Positions 50,501 to 62,100 of a DNA stretch of 64,000 nucleotides are shown one piece after another. Made by a program: the position numbers and the translations under genes. Under the pieces are notes generated by a model. That model was not told the origin of the DNA, did no database searches, and worked only from the letters and a program-made list of their open reading frames with translations. Source of the DNA: Haemonchus contortus (lineage: Eukaryota > Nematoda > Chromadorea > Rhabditida > Trichostrongylidae); NCBI GenBank assembly GCA_000469685.2, contig LS997563.1:34440468-34504467 (forward strand). Reading direction: 5' to 3'. Numbering within the stretch: position 1 is the stretch's first letter; every line of letters starts with the position of its first letter.

Positions 50501-53500
50501 GGTGAAAAAACCTGAAAACCACTGGCATGCTAAACCGCTAGAAATGCCTTTACACGTCTTTCAAAAGTCATTCATTCATTTTTGACTCTTTGCAAACTCT
50601 GTAATCGACTGACTATGTGGGTTACTCCTTCGAAGCCATTCTGCTACGAAAAGGGTCAACCTAGCGCAGGCTACTTCTTCTTATTCTTTAGCGTTTGTCC
50701 CGCTTGTAGGCGGGGTCCGATTTTCTGATATGTTGACGCCACTTCTCCCGATTGAACGCTTGATCGGGGTGGAGGCAGGCTACTCCCAGGACAAAATTAA
50801 ACTACGAATCTATCCCCAGACTTTTGCCCCAAATGCTACACAACCACTTGAAGGAGCAAGTACTCTCTCTCTCTCACACTCTCTGTGAATCGGGGCTCGC
50901 TTGTGAGCCATAAAAAGTACTCGAAAAAAGTTTGTTACGAATCAGAAATCCGAAGGAAAGACTTCGCCCATGTTGTTCATTCAACTTAAACGTATCCCTG
51001 AGAGTTGGATGTGGATGATGAATGGATTCGGCGGAATGTCGAGAATCCTATTAGAGAGGTATGCAATACGCCAACTTCCCTCACAAGTGGGGAGACCAAC
51101 TCTTAACCGACTCAATGAGAGAAAGTTCTGAGTCCCTCTATACTCTTTTGAATCGCCCTATTCCCAAGGGCTCATCACTTCACAGGCCATGTAAAGTCGT
51201 CTCCTTGATACAGAGGATTTGTCAGCTGGAATGTGTGGACTCTAACTGATTAGCTCAATTTGACTATGGACTGACAGGGAAAATTAGCGTGGCCTAGGTT
51301 TACGGCCCATTGCAGAGACCAGTAATGTCTCAATATTTCACAGCGACACAGGCCATTCCTACAGGAGCATAAAAAGTCTAAAGGATAAAGTCTAATATCA
51401 TTCCCCAGGGATGCGCCCTTGCAATCGACTTCCATTCAGGACCGTAGAGGCGTAATGAGTGCGCATGTGTCCTATATAATGACTTGCGGTGTCCAGCCGA
51501 TGTACAAGTCAGTGCTTGAATCATCCCAGACCAGTTTGGTACCAATTAACCGACCCCGGAGGGATGGAGGGCTTGGTTGGCCTGAGCGGATATCGATCCG
51601 GGATTCGAACCCGTGACCATCCGTGTGTGACACTGTACCATTTGCCACTGCACTGCCCGCGTCTTCACTTACATATGGTTCACTTGAATGGATGAAAACC
51701 GGGATAACATATTCTGAATAGCAATAGACATGGGACACATCGTGCGTTCTGTGAGTGCATCTATCTTAAAGGGCAGCAGACGCGAGAGAGCGCTTGAACT
51801 GGAGCACTTGTCCATTTACAACTTATTGTCCGGGATTCACTTCTTCCTATTTACCCTTCTCCGAGAGGGCAAGCTAATGAAGCAAACTAGGCAGCGGGAA
51901 CTTCAACCGAACATAGGAAACCCTTTTCAAAAGTCTGAAATGCTTCTAATTAGTTTTTTCAGGGACAGAAGACACTTGGAATAACTAACCTCCGATGGCC
52001 AGAACACATGAAAAAGCCCATTTTGGGAGACAGCTATCAATCAAAGTCAGAGGTAATCGCTCATGGCTTAGTGTTTATTGCCAGTTAAACATTAGCTAGC
52101 ATCAAAACTAGGTCCTGAACGGAATGAGAAAATGCCATAATCATCTGGAGGGGATATTCCTGAAAGAATGGAGGAGACTCATAATGAATGTGAACTTTTT
52201 AGGCATTTCATCTGCTTGCAGAGTATTAATAGAAATGGGTTGCCATTCTTCATGCATGCATATGTTGGACTGGGATCAAAGTTCCGCGGAAGGGAGGAGG
52301 TACAGGGGAGGGGGTTCTGATCTCGACAAAGTAGGGGCTGGCGGTTGAGTTGAACTAAGATTTCTCGTGAGGATCATTCCCATGTTCCCAAAGTTTCCAC
52401 GGAACTGCTATATGGGTAGAGACATCTATACGGGCACTCCAATACTGAAACTTATCCAAGCTTATATCAAGTATTTGACCTTGAAATCCCTCCCGAGCGG
52501 TTGTGCCCTGCCCTCGTTCCAACACTTCAAAGCGGGAAACAAGAAGATTGCATATGAGCTTCCTTCTGACACTCCGTTATCGTGAAATAGAACCGAGAAC
52601 GGGGACATCCATTGGACCAGGCATCTTTACAAACAAAAACCCTAGAGCCAAATTCTGCGCATAACTGACTTCCTAGTAAATTGGCATTCACCTGTATGAT
52701 CGAAGTGTGAGCCTTATGAGCTAGTTACCCGAGTTTTCGTGGGATAGGCTGCATAATGGATTCGCCCCTGCTGGAAATGCTCAGCGCTCTCAATGCCCAT
52801 GACGTGAAGGATAGGTTTTTTGACAACTGCTGCTTGCTCCCTTCGTATTAGTTAGCAAGCAAACGAATCTCGTAATGTAAGGTGCTTCTCCGGAGAGCGA
52901 TTTTATGCTCCCGTGATGAAACGCCTAGATTGAAATGATTTTCAGGTAGAGAGGAATGTGTATGCGACCCCCATGTAGGCTGAAGGAGTGGCCATTTGGC
53001 AGAATTCCAAATGCACTTCGAGCGCCGCATTCCGGGGAAATCTTTTTCAGAATAGTAGCCAACAATGGTGCCAAAGTGGTAATTTAGTTTGCCATTTGGC
53101 CCAAAAAGCTACAATTCCTTACTCCATTCACTTTAGATAACTTTTACGGGCGATCTCTTTCTGGGACTATTTCACACCTGATCATTCACCCGCCTGGAAT
53201 AGGGAACTTTCAGATAGCAAAACCCGCAGTTGGAGAATCTTTTCCAGGAAAATCTTACGAAAGTTTGCGGAAACTATTATAAGGCTGCAAGCAGGCCGAC
53301 AGGAAAACAATTTGAAATCGATTCTGTTTGAACTGAGACTGTGAGGATCCACATACTTCATAGAAAGGAAAGGATTGGACGCCTCGGAGCATGTCTAAGG
53401 ACGGTCAGCCGCACTCTTGCCCCAAACTCTAAAATTTAGTATGTCTCAGGGTGTCAGCTTACAATCGATACAACTTCAGTTGAAAAAGGACGACATGAAG

Positions 53501-56500
53501 AAGGAGCCCATGACTGAAAGCCGATGGCTCTGACAGCCATCACCTTATTGTACGACAAGCTCGATAATTTTCTTCATTACACCTCTGTGTTTGATGCTGA
53601 ACACCACAGGAATAGCAGAATCTATTTTTGCCATTCTCACTAATCCTCCATTTTTATAACTGGCTTATCACTGGAACCTTTCAAGCCTTCCCTTTGCTAA
53701 CGTGTGGCATACTCAGTCCCTTTCCAGAGCAAACGCAGAACTGAGGAGAGCATCGGCTTTGAGCCTACTTAACATTCAGGCAGTGAAATTGCTCCCGAGC
53801 TTTTTCCGAGAAAGCATAACACAGCGCTTGCTAACAACTTTTCAATGCTTCTCTTTTTTCTTCAATACTTCATAACATCTCGAACAGTTTTACAAAGGGC
53901 GTTCAGACAGTATGGCTGCCTCAGCGGATATCCCCTTCGATTGTAGGAGAGCGGATCATCGGTACAAAAGTGAGCAGCAACTCTGTGAACCTAGAATGGC
54001 TCGGACCTTGATCCCTGAACTTCATTCAAATTCTTCGGTCTCAGGAAATTCTGGATTGTTGGTTCAAATTGCTGAAGCAATTGCTGTTCTGTCTCCAAGT
54101 TCCACCGAATGAGCGCAAAAGAAAAGCGTCGATTTCACGAGGATTCAGTCATGAAATTATCGAGACAAATGGTCGAATTTTGAGACTTCAATTAGCTTGA
54201 ACCTCTCAATACTTCGATTGAATTAGGTCAAGAATTGAGCGTTCAATGCCTTCCACTCGAAATTGAAAAAAGGCAAGCCAAGTGGTCCTTAACTTAGAAT
54301 CCAGTTTTCTGAAACTTTTTAGCCATTCTTCTTAAGGTGGAACGAAATTATGAGAACAAAATGGATTCGGGCTTATCTACACTCCGTCTGCTCATTAGAT
54401 TCGGAAACCTTTTTGCTTTTCGATATTGATAGCCGTTTTTGAAGAACTATTGGCAAGAGGCCATACTGTTGAGAGGGAGAGAAACTGTAAGCTACAGTAG
54501 ACCTCCAAACTGAAATAGCAATTCAATCGCAAAAACGCTATTCCCATAGGGTTCAACAAAGTCATCGTGGGAATCTAGTCGCTGATGTTGTTGTGGGAAC
54601 TGCTTGCGACAATTTCACCTGCCATACTAATAAGTACATGCCACCATGAGTAATCAACTACCACCCGACTCCCACTTGACAGAGCCCGAACTTTGACTGC
54701 TTCTGTTTCCCTGCAGCCTAGGCCTAGGGATTCCAGCTAGTCACTTATACAATCCTTTGCAAAGGATGTCACTATAGGGGGAAAATGCAGGCCGAAATTG
54801 CTTTGCAATTCAGATTAGAGATAGGATACCTTGTTTATCCTACTTGAACTGGTACACAGCTACGGATTATGGACCGGAATTCTGCTAACGTTCCCTCATC
54901 AAGGATCCAGGGACCATTTGCAAGTTTTCAAAGAACTCAGACATTGAGTAATGGTAAAAAATGGGCAAAAACAGTTATCACTACTACTGGGGTGTCCAAC
55001 CTGAGATAGGGGGTGCAACAAAGGAAACAATTAAGCTGGTTGCGTAATAATATGATGGCGACTCTACCAGAAGTTAAACATGACTGCTCTCTCGATGACT
55101 AGTTCGTAGCTACTGCAGCGAGGTGCATGCGGAGTCCGCAACCGATTAAGAGTGAGTCCCCCCGTGGCTGGTGGCTGAGAGTTAACTCAGACAGCAGCGG
55201 TGGAGCTAGTGATTTCTTCCATAAATCACAGCACGACGAATTCTAACAGCGCCATGGTGAGGTCGCCCTCACCACTCTACCCGTAAATTTTTGACTTTCC
55301 ACATAGGCACTCAAAGGTGGCTTCTTGGGTCCAAGCAAAGCCTTAACTGTTGCCAGGGCTAATTTGGCTTAGCCACCTGCTTGTGACGTTTTTGTGACTT
55401 CAAAAAGTAGCCATCATATCTGTCAATCAGGCTAAGGCAAGCAGGTGATGGTCCATCCCACTGTGTTCTATGATTCTCCCGTCACCTATTCGATCTCGGT
55501 TCTGTTAGGAGATGCCAAACTTGTACATATTCCTGCCTCAGGTCCAAGTAATATCTACCCGCGGTGCGGTTGTCGGTGAGTGTCCGACCTGAATGGGCGG
55601 ACTCGAGCAGATATCGCTGCAATGCGCTAGCGGCTCTTTTTCGACTTTCCTCTCTTTCTCTACGTGGCTCCGCAGCTCGGGCACACACACACACACGTAC
55701 AAGAAGAAGAAAACGAAAATTAGCAAATGAAATTACGTGCCATCCCGTCGTCTTCTGCTGAGGCCCCCGAGGCCGTCCGCGTCCGCTTCAGCCCATCTGT
55801 TAACGGCCCACCCCCATCAGTGACTGACTATGAGAAGCCGTTAGGGGGAGAATAGAGCCTAGCGAGATCGATGCTCTCCGTCCGGCCATCAACAACTATA
55901 AGCGACGACGGGTCGGAACACGGTGAATATTTTTTTCTTGAGAGAACTACTTCATGCCGCTAAAAGCTGATTTTATTGCCTTCTATCGCGGGAAGTAATG
56001 GAAAAAGTCCTAATGACAGGTGCAATTTTGTTGCAGCAACGGTCAACATTCAAGTGAACCTTTTTTTCTCATGACAAAGAGAGACGAAAAAATCAGGAGC
56101 TCAAAAAAATCCTACGTGAACATTGCCAACTTTCATCCACTTCTCTGCCAAGGATTAGAGCGTTTACTGACGCTCTCGTTGCCTTGGTAGGCTAATGACC
56201 TCTGGCTAGCGAGTAGCGACGGCCGGGGAGGGATTGAGTGCAAATCACTCTGTCTACTTCTGACTTTTGACTTTGTCAAAGCCTCATTTGGCTTCATTCA
56301 TCTTTACATTACAGCATCGCGGAGCATGTAGCGGACACTATGCCAAGTTTTGTTAGGAATGTGGTTACCTGTATGGGAGGGAGAAAAGGTGGGGTCTAGT
56401 TGCAGAGGTCAATTCTTAGAGCCACAGAAATCGGAACAGAATCCCTCCCATAGTGAATAGCTGGCGTTTTCGATGTGCTGGTGAAATTGATTCGAGGAAA

Positions 56501-59124
56501 TTGCTATTACCTTGAAGTTCAGCGGTTATCTCAACAGCCCGTCTCAGCGTTATCTCATTCCTATCAGTGTAAAGAAAATGGAAAGCGGATTTCAAAGATA
56601 GCTTTACCGTAGTATACTTGTCCATCTCTTCCTTCCCACACTTACTTTTCTACTCCTTCCCGGAAAGAAACAGGTGAAGGACAGAAGTAAAAAGAGTTAA
56701 GTCGAAAAGGCTGCCGTTGATAATTAAAGGCTCACAATGTTATTTTCTCTGGAATCCCTGGTCATAGTGAAACACACACACACCCACACACACGCACACA
56801 AATATCCAAACAAACAAACAAACAAACACATCTACCTACTCACACTCAGATGATGTAAAAAAAAGTCAGGTGGAGGTTACCTCGGAAGACGCTGTGCTCA
56901 TGGAAGAGGGCATACGTCACCACAACAATTTTTTCCATTGAACATTCTCTGGTGGGAATTTTATTGGCAATAAATCTTTCAAATAATGACCACCCATCAC
57001 TTCAGTATCGGCTTACAGCACAAGCAACTACTCGCATAAACAGCTCTGCTCATATGCGAGAATATTCCGGAAACCTTGCATGCGAGAATTGGTTTCCCTG
57101 ACGAATTTTCCATGCGAGTTGTTCGTTTTCCCTTTAACGTAAGAACCTGGAACTACCCTATGTTAAGAAGCTCAGGATCTCTCTAGGGCTTCATTCCCAT
57201 CTCCCGCATTGGCCCGGTGATTTTCCTTGACACCCACATGAGAGGTGACTCAAACGACAGAGTAAGTGTCTCTGACTTCAAGGAAGCCGTGGCTAAGAAT
57301 TAAGGCTGCTTGGAAAAATCGAGTGTCCCCTTTTTTAGGAGCAAGGGCAGCGGAAGTTTTTCTGTCAAGAGGGACAACGCACTGGAGACATGGCTTCAGT
57401 TGTGGTGCCCAGACTGAAGGCAGCCTTATATATGCAGAACAGACAAGTTTCCCCTCAAGTGACCTCAACTGATCGATACGAAACTGAGTTGCAAAGCAGC
57501 TTTTCCCTAGTTATCATGTCATGGGCGCAGCGACGTCCTTGTCAGCGTTCGCAATTACACATGGCCCTCACTCATGTCCGTGTATGAGTAGGAGGCTTAC
57601 ATAGACAGAGACACTCACATAAATCGAGACGCGAACTGCCTAACGGACGCGGACGTTTACTGAAAACACCGACTTCTATGGGGGGATGGGTAATCGAGTG
57701 TGACCGTAAACACGCTTCGCTTTTCCCTCTCCCCCTGTTCGCACTGGGAGTAGCCATCCAAAAAGCTCAGGTAGAAACTTCCCATGAAAAAGTGGAATCC
57801 ACAGAAAATAACAAGGGATACAGCTCGGGTAAGTCGATTGGCATTTGTCTAGAGAAATGTCTGACAATGTATGTGAGGGAAATGCTACAGAAAAACTGAG
57901 TAATCAATCAGAAAAGCCGAGAAGCGGAAGCAGTAAATGATGATATGCACAATGCAATGGCACACAGTAATCTGAGGCGAGATCTCGTTTCAGCCAAGAG
58001 AATGTCTGGGTGAGGAAGAGAGTTCCCTCACTCTGAAGGGTGTCAAGATGGACAAAACGACAAAAAAAAGCGAAAATATCCCTAGAAAAAAAGAAAAAAA
58101 AGCTCAAATTGACAAGGATAGACTCACTTGGCAAAGATTTCCTCCAGACTGGTTTCCTGTAAATCCAGTAGTAGGACGGCTTTATTCAGTAAATGATCGA
58201 TATCCATTGTGGCACGAATCTCTGAGCCGAAGTCTTTCATCGGTATCTTCTCGTGCTTCGCATACATTAACGTCACATTGTCGTATTCGTCTAAAATACA
58301 GAATTAAATTAGTCAGATAGGATGCCAGCTGAGAGTCAAAGAATTTTTTCCGTGTACATGAATAGGGATGTGAACTTACTACCGGCATTACTCCAACTCA
58401 AAGTGTCCAATGGTGGTGTGTCGCTGTCGAAGTCATGTTCACCGTACAACTGCGTTTGGCTACCATACTGACTGGCAGTCCGTGAATCGCCACCACCACC
58501 TCCACTACCACCAGCCTTTGACGGTGAACTCGTTCTTCGGGATGCCTTCTCTCCCTCCTGGAGGCTTTTCATCGAAAGCCAGCTGACACGCTTACTAAGC
58601 ATTTTCGACTTGTCCACCACTTCTGGTGGCTCAGGGTCGACTTTTGCTAAGAGCTCCAGTTGAAGTGTCGGCTGACTGGCTCGCCGTTCGAACGTCCTTA
58701 ACGGTCGAAACCCTATAGCGGGAGCTCCAGTCTGCACACTTTTCCGACGCGATGACGTAGGACTAAGATTAAGTGTGAATCGTGGTGGTGGCAATGGAGC
58801 TAAATTGACGTCTTCGCCAAGTTCAACCGGACAAGGACAACTGGCCACTGAACCACCGGAAACAGTGCTAACCCGTCGTTGCTCGGGTACAAAAAGGAGT
58901 GTATGTGAGGTACGACGGGTCATCGTTCGATTTCGTGGGTCAGTCTTCCGAATGTAGGCTCGACTGTTAAGATCACCGGAACCGTTGGCCGATGCTTCAT
59001 CTCCGGACGATACAGAAGTACAGGCAATGGTGGCAGCAATCTCGTCCATACAGGTAGCCGTCATTACTTGAGCGGACGAATTTTCGCCGTTGACGATGAG
59101 CGTCACATGCGCCGGCTCGAACAT
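29583..59124 (-). CDS. SLC4A11: SLC4-family transporter, SLC4A11-like
   Basis: An integral plasma-membrane transporter of the bicarbonate-transporter superfamily; SLC4A11 relatives move borate, H+/OH- or ammonia. Nineteen exons join in phase (3024 nt, 1007 residues): 58380-59124, 58128-58290, 46498-46586, 43939-44029, 38850-38973, 38094-38200, 37730-37829, 35929-36139, 35042-35155, 34855-34987, 34167-34240, 33788-33876, 33600-33698, 32863-32971, 32624-32792, 32186-32359, 31362-31560, 30482-30651, 29583-29646. Residues 1-250 form a Ser/Thr-rich variable N-terminus; 260-440 are the cytoplasmic domain ([11 protein letters not shown]); 510-990 hold the membrane segments. The extracellular loop near 655-680 has NYS, NLT and NTS glycosylation sites. 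SLC4A11 hallmarks are [64 protein letters not shown] and the end [11 protein letters not shown]. The ATG at 59122-59124 is the first in frame after a stop at 59161-59163; an upstream exon is not excluded. Introns 2 to 4 are 11.5, 2.5 and 5.0 kb. Confidence 0.92.
30985..31140 (-). mobile_element. tRNA-derived SINE fragment in intron 17 of the SLC4 gene
   Basis: The segment with TACAATGACTTGTGGTACCC and GGATTCAAACCCCCT matches the SINE body and B-box region. It lies in the 710-bp intron between exons 17 and 18. Confidence 0.65.
32972..33599 (-). other. Intron 13 of the SLC4 gene, partly open in frame
   Basis: Exon 13 lies inside a 134-codon stop-free frame (33381-33785). The frame runs on into the intron for about 215 bases before a stop at 33381-33383. 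Retention of this intron would give a protein that ends after the sixth membrane segment. The extra sequence ([18 protein letters not shown]...) does not resemble SLC4 proteins, whereas exon 14 does, so splicing is the normal path. Confidence 0.5.
37034..37215 (+). mobile_element. tRNA-derived SINE copy in opposite orientation, intron 7 of the SLC4 gene
   Basis: The reverse complement matches the SINE body (GACTCGCGGTGGTCAGCACA, CTACCAATTGACCGATTCCG). Its head points the same way as the plus strand, unlike most copies in the window. It is strongly diverged. Confidence 0.6.
38974..43938 (-). other. Intron 4 of the SLC4 gene (5.0 kb)
   Basis: It contains the piggyBac-type MITE at 42718-43320. 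Elsewhere I see only short open frames (one of 151 codons at 40830-41285, unrecognised) and no nested gene I can support. Confidence 0.5.
42718..43320. mobile_element. PiggyBac-type MITE, 603 bp including TTAA target sites
   Basis: The two ends are perfect inverted copies: TTAACACGTTGACGACGA at 42718-42735 and its reverse complement at 43303-43320, with TTAA as target site on both sides. Near the right end are two palindromic subterminal repeats of the form TCGCGCA-CATTGCGCGACATCG (about 43238-43263 and 43281-43307). Inside, near 42980-43125, a short acidic frame ([14 protein letters not shown], then another frame with [15 protein letters not shown]) may be a remnant of a transposase N-terminus. 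It is non-autonomous and looks fairly young. Confidence 0.85.
45158..45300 (-). mobile_element. tRNA-derived SINE fragment
   Basis: The part from TACAATGACTTGCGGTGGCC to GGGTATCGATCCGG closely follows the reference copy; the tRNA head is lost just inside the B box. Confidence 0.75.
45719..45840 (+). repeat. Dispersed repeat, copy A of an inverted pair
   Basis: It shares a nearly identical core of about 40 bp (ACGAAAACCACATCTCGGCT...) with 46310-46435 in reverse orientation, and weaker similarity over about 120 bp. Confidence 0.7.
46310..46435 (-). repeat. Dispersed repeat, copy B of an inverted pair
   Basis: Reverse-complement partner of 45719-45840. It ends 62 bp from exon 3 of the SLC4 gene. 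The family is not recognised. Confidence 0.7.
48214..48452. mobile_element. MITE-like element with short terminal and subterminal palindromes
   Basis: The ends are CCCTTTGACGACAATG at the left and, reverse-complemented, CCCTTTTGACAACAATG at the right. Just inside each end is a near-palindrome, GGCACCCATCGGTGGGTGGC (about 48285-48304) and GGCACCCACCGGTGGGTGCC (about 48418-48437). Size is 239 bp with no coding capacity. No clear target duplication is seen, so the superfamily is uncertain; the end sequence resembles some piggyBac-type elements. Confidence 0.6.
48568..48799 (-). mobile_element. tRNA-derived SINE copy with internal deletion
   Basis: It runs from TTTGACGTTAATCAATTCCG to GCCACTTGCCAGTACATCCC, matching the full-length copy at both ends. 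A gap around the B box removes part of the pol III promoter. Confidence 0.78.
49494..49690 (+). mobile_element. tRNA-derived SINE copy in opposite orientation
   Basis: The reverse complement matches the body (ATCTGGGAGGATGAAAGCAC, GGGCTGTACATCCGCTGACC). The tRNA-like head on the left is strongly mutated. Confidence 0.65.
50688..50776 (-). pseudogene. Possible retrotransposon ORF 3' end
   Basis: The minus-strand frame reads [20 protein letters not shown], then KR and a stop at 50688-50690. It is followed by an AAGAAGAAG-type tail, as at the 3' end of some RTE-clade LINEs. Only the last 30 or so codons are recognisable, so the assignment rests on the basic C-terminal composition and the tail. 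Confidence 0.35.
51378..51660 (-). mobile_element. tRNA-derived SINE, near full-length copy
   Basis: Head to tail match to the 18835-19138 copy: B box intact (plus-strand GGATTCGAACC near 51601), body intact, and a CTAAAGGATAAAG-type tail at about 51378-51391. With the reference copy it defines the consensus of the family. Confidence 0.85.
55540..55930. promoter_or_regulatory. GC-rich block inside SLC4 intron 2
   Basis: About 390 bp with clearly higher GC and CpG content than the AT-rich intron around it, including a CA microsatellite at 55681-55697. It lies about 2.2 kb upstream, in gene sense, of nothing but intron, yet 9 kb before exon 3. It could be an internal promoter for a short transporter isoform or simply a foreign repeat; the sequence alone does not decide. 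Confidence 0.3.
56771..56829. repeat. Compound CA / CAAA microsatellite
   Basis: An imperfect (CA)n tract passes directly into (CAAA)n. Such tracts vary in length between individuals. Confidence 0.9.
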
Positions 59125-59163
59125 GTGCGACACTCTCAGCTTTTTCCAATTCGTTGCGCTTTA

Positions 59164-62100
59164 TGAGCTTAGCCCGCCCACCCGCGGACGGGTGCCGCCA
59201 TCGGCGGCCACAGCTCTCCAGCACGCCCAACGGCAAAGTTACGGCCAATCGCTGACAAGGGATCAAACCTTCCCTGAGGATCAAGTTCCTACAGTACACC
59301 TGTTCTGTAGGTGTGAGGAGAGGCTCACATTTCTGCATTGATGACGGGTCTTTTCGATGTACAGTTTCGATTCTAACTCACAAACGTCTCCTGATTAAAG
59401 GGGAAGGCTGCCCCGTCGCAGGCAGAAGATCAGGATTGAATGGTTGGAAAGGTTTCTGGAAATAAGCATGGGTACGTATCTGCCCCAATATCTCTTGCGA
59501 GCGAGGCGTTCATTCTACAGTTTTCTACTTTTGATCAGTATCCAGCTTATACCCCAGAAGGGATCACTGGAGAGAAGTAATGAGCAAGCATTGTGTAGGA
59601 GAATTGATCGGGCTCTATGACAGGTCAACTTCCAGCAACAACATATGTGCATACCAGTTTTTTTCAAGTATCATGACGCCAGTGTCATGACTAAGCACTG
59701 CCACCACAGATTGGCTTGATGGGTTGGTAAAACTCAACCTCAACCTCAACCCTCACCTCTAACAATTGATTTTTGTTTTCAAGCTGACAGGTGAGATATC
59801 ACAAAGGCTGAAGGCCACCTTCTGAAGCTCACAAAGTTGTATTATATACAGGCAAATAACTATACTAAAAGTCTCATTGATTGCTAGAGAAACTCGAACC
59901 ATTACCAGTTTTTTATAACCAAATTTTTCTGAAAAGTAAAAAATAGACAAGGATCAAAGTCCAGGAGAAAAAAGTAAAAAAGATGCCCATAAACACCTAA
60001 TGAATAGCTAACAAAGTGTTAAGTTTACGGTTTACAACATAGACAGCGTGAAGAACTTCCTGACGAGACGATTTTTTCAATCCGCCCTTGCTCACACATG
60101 TTACCAATCAACTTCTTCGAAGGTCACCTTACTGTAGAGTCGTGCTACCGTACACCATCGTATCAGGCATCTTATGGATTGCAAATAACGAGAGAGTACG
60201 CAACGACACAAAAGGCTGCCTATAACCGGATTTCCGCTTTTTGCACTCTGAAACCTTGCTCTTCTTGAAAGTCGTTCTTCGAAGTCGACTACGCACGCTC
60301 TTCACTATGGTAGAACTTTGTCGGAGTTCGCTATTTTTCCTCCTTTCACGGGCCTCCCATGTGTCCTTCCAGAGCAGCATGGCCAGCAGCTTGAAGTGAC
60401 AAGAACTTGGAGAAGATTTGAGCGGCCCACTGACAATCTGTGTCGGAAATCTGGCCACTTCCGGCACGCCAACGAAGCCATGAGCGAATGCTGTGGCAGT
60501 CATCGGAGGGTAATTGTCCCTGGTTGCGACATGAACGTGAAATGTGTAAGTGTTGGTGGCCAAAGAAACAACTGATAGGTAAAAGAGGGAGTAAATGAGG
60601 AGTGAATTCCTTCTTTTTACTAAGAGGGGATGTCTCAACCTAGGTTTGTTTAGGTACAGATCTGAACTGGCAAGTCTTTTACACTATAACTAAAAACTGA
60701 TTGCAAGCCGCTGGACCACTCAGTTGAAGCCACACGAAGTTCGGCATTCTAACATTGTGTAGGGAACTGAGTTGCACCGAACTCCGACCAATTTCGGAAA
60801 AATTCCGCGATTTTCTGGTGAAGTAAGCAGGTGAAGGTCAGAAGTCAAAAAAATGAATTTTCATGAGGTCAAAAGCCTAGAAAAATGAATTTTTATGAAG
60901 TCTCTTATTAATAATTCCTAAATCAGAAAAAAGACCTAATTGGTGAAGGTGGGAAGGCGAGAACTGAACGCTCGTTGATAAGGAGTCTCTCCTTTGAAGC
61001 ATTCGTGAGGGGACCAAGCAGGATAGTCATGACGTCTCGCAAAAAATAACTTTTTTCTGTACCACAGCACCTCAATTTTCTCTGGGAGAGTGTGGGTCCT
61101 GACTTTCAAAATGAATCGACTCAAGGAAAAATAGGGGTGGTGAGGGAAGACGAAGAAGAAAAAGACAAAATAAATGGCAGCTTGAGCACAAAAGTTTTCA
61201 GAGTACATACATTCAACCATTACTCGAAACACCCCTTCACCGCCTCCCCTGCCCGAATTCCTCCCCACAAATGAATGCAGGACTGTTCTGTACTCTTTGA
61301 CCATTTATTGGGTACCCTGCGGTTGAAATTTTGTGCTCTTTTCAGGCCAAAATTTTTTTCAATCGTGACACTCCCTCTGATTGTTCAGTGTAAACCTTTT
61401 CATTGCTGTCAATCAAACATCCTTCTTTTTCTAAGATTCAGATGACCAGGCCATCATTGATCAACTTTCAAGACACAGGAAGGAGGGGATTCTCAAAGTT
61501 TACCCTCTAGCAACAGCTTGTCCCAGAGAAGGACCTAGTGAATTCATTTGGAGCTATTGCGACCGCAATTGCGTTTTCTCTATCGAATTGGCGAGATGTC
61601 TGAAAGCTTGGGGGACAACTGGCTCCTCCGAGAGTCAGCCAACTGGAATCACAGCTTCGTTGTTCTTGATTTCCTGCCGCCGGGACGCTTCCCTAATTCT
61701 GTCCTTGCGTTTTCGAAACCCCTCTACAACCGCAGAATATAACGGTACCTCATTTATTTGTTATATAAAAGTGAAACCTGCAAATTTACCAGGATTACAT
61801 AGCAATGGAGAAGGTACAAGGTCTGGTTATGCGCTTTTGCTTGGGGAAACGCCTCCAGGACAGCTGATCTGAGGTTTTTACGAGATGTCAGTTTTTGGGT
61901 CTTAGACCAGCTGTTCTAAGGACAGAGTACTGCATGGTACAGAGGTGTGCTTGTGAACAGCACAGCTTTTTTTGTGCTGTATCAGGTTTCTTGCTGTGTC
62001 TACGATGCGCTTCGTTCAAATCGTGCTAAGCGAGCTGAGGCGTATGCAGGACGAGGGACTAGGTCCTCAAAAATCTTCAATTGAATGAGATGAAACCTGG

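Larger units (their letters stand above)
46587..58127 (-). other. Intron 2 of the SLC4 gene (11.5 kb)
   Basis: The largest intron in the window. It carries three SINE copies, a MITE-like palindromic element, a retrotransposon 3' fragment, microsatellites and a GC-rich block at about 55540-55930. I checked its longer frames on both strands and found none that resembles a known protein. Exon 2 joins exon 3 directly in phase, so no SLC4 exon is missing from here. Confidence 0.55.

Noticed and set aside
56511..56565. Possible SLC4 exon with frame [16 protein letters not shown]
   Set aside because: It has acceptable splice sites, but exon 2 joins the clear exon 3 at 46586 directly in phase and with continuous similarity, so it is not needed.
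58997..59338. 113-codon minus-strand frame overlapping the transporter start
   Set aside because: It overlaps exon 1 in a different frame and has no SLC4 similarity; it could at most be upstream untranslated sequence.
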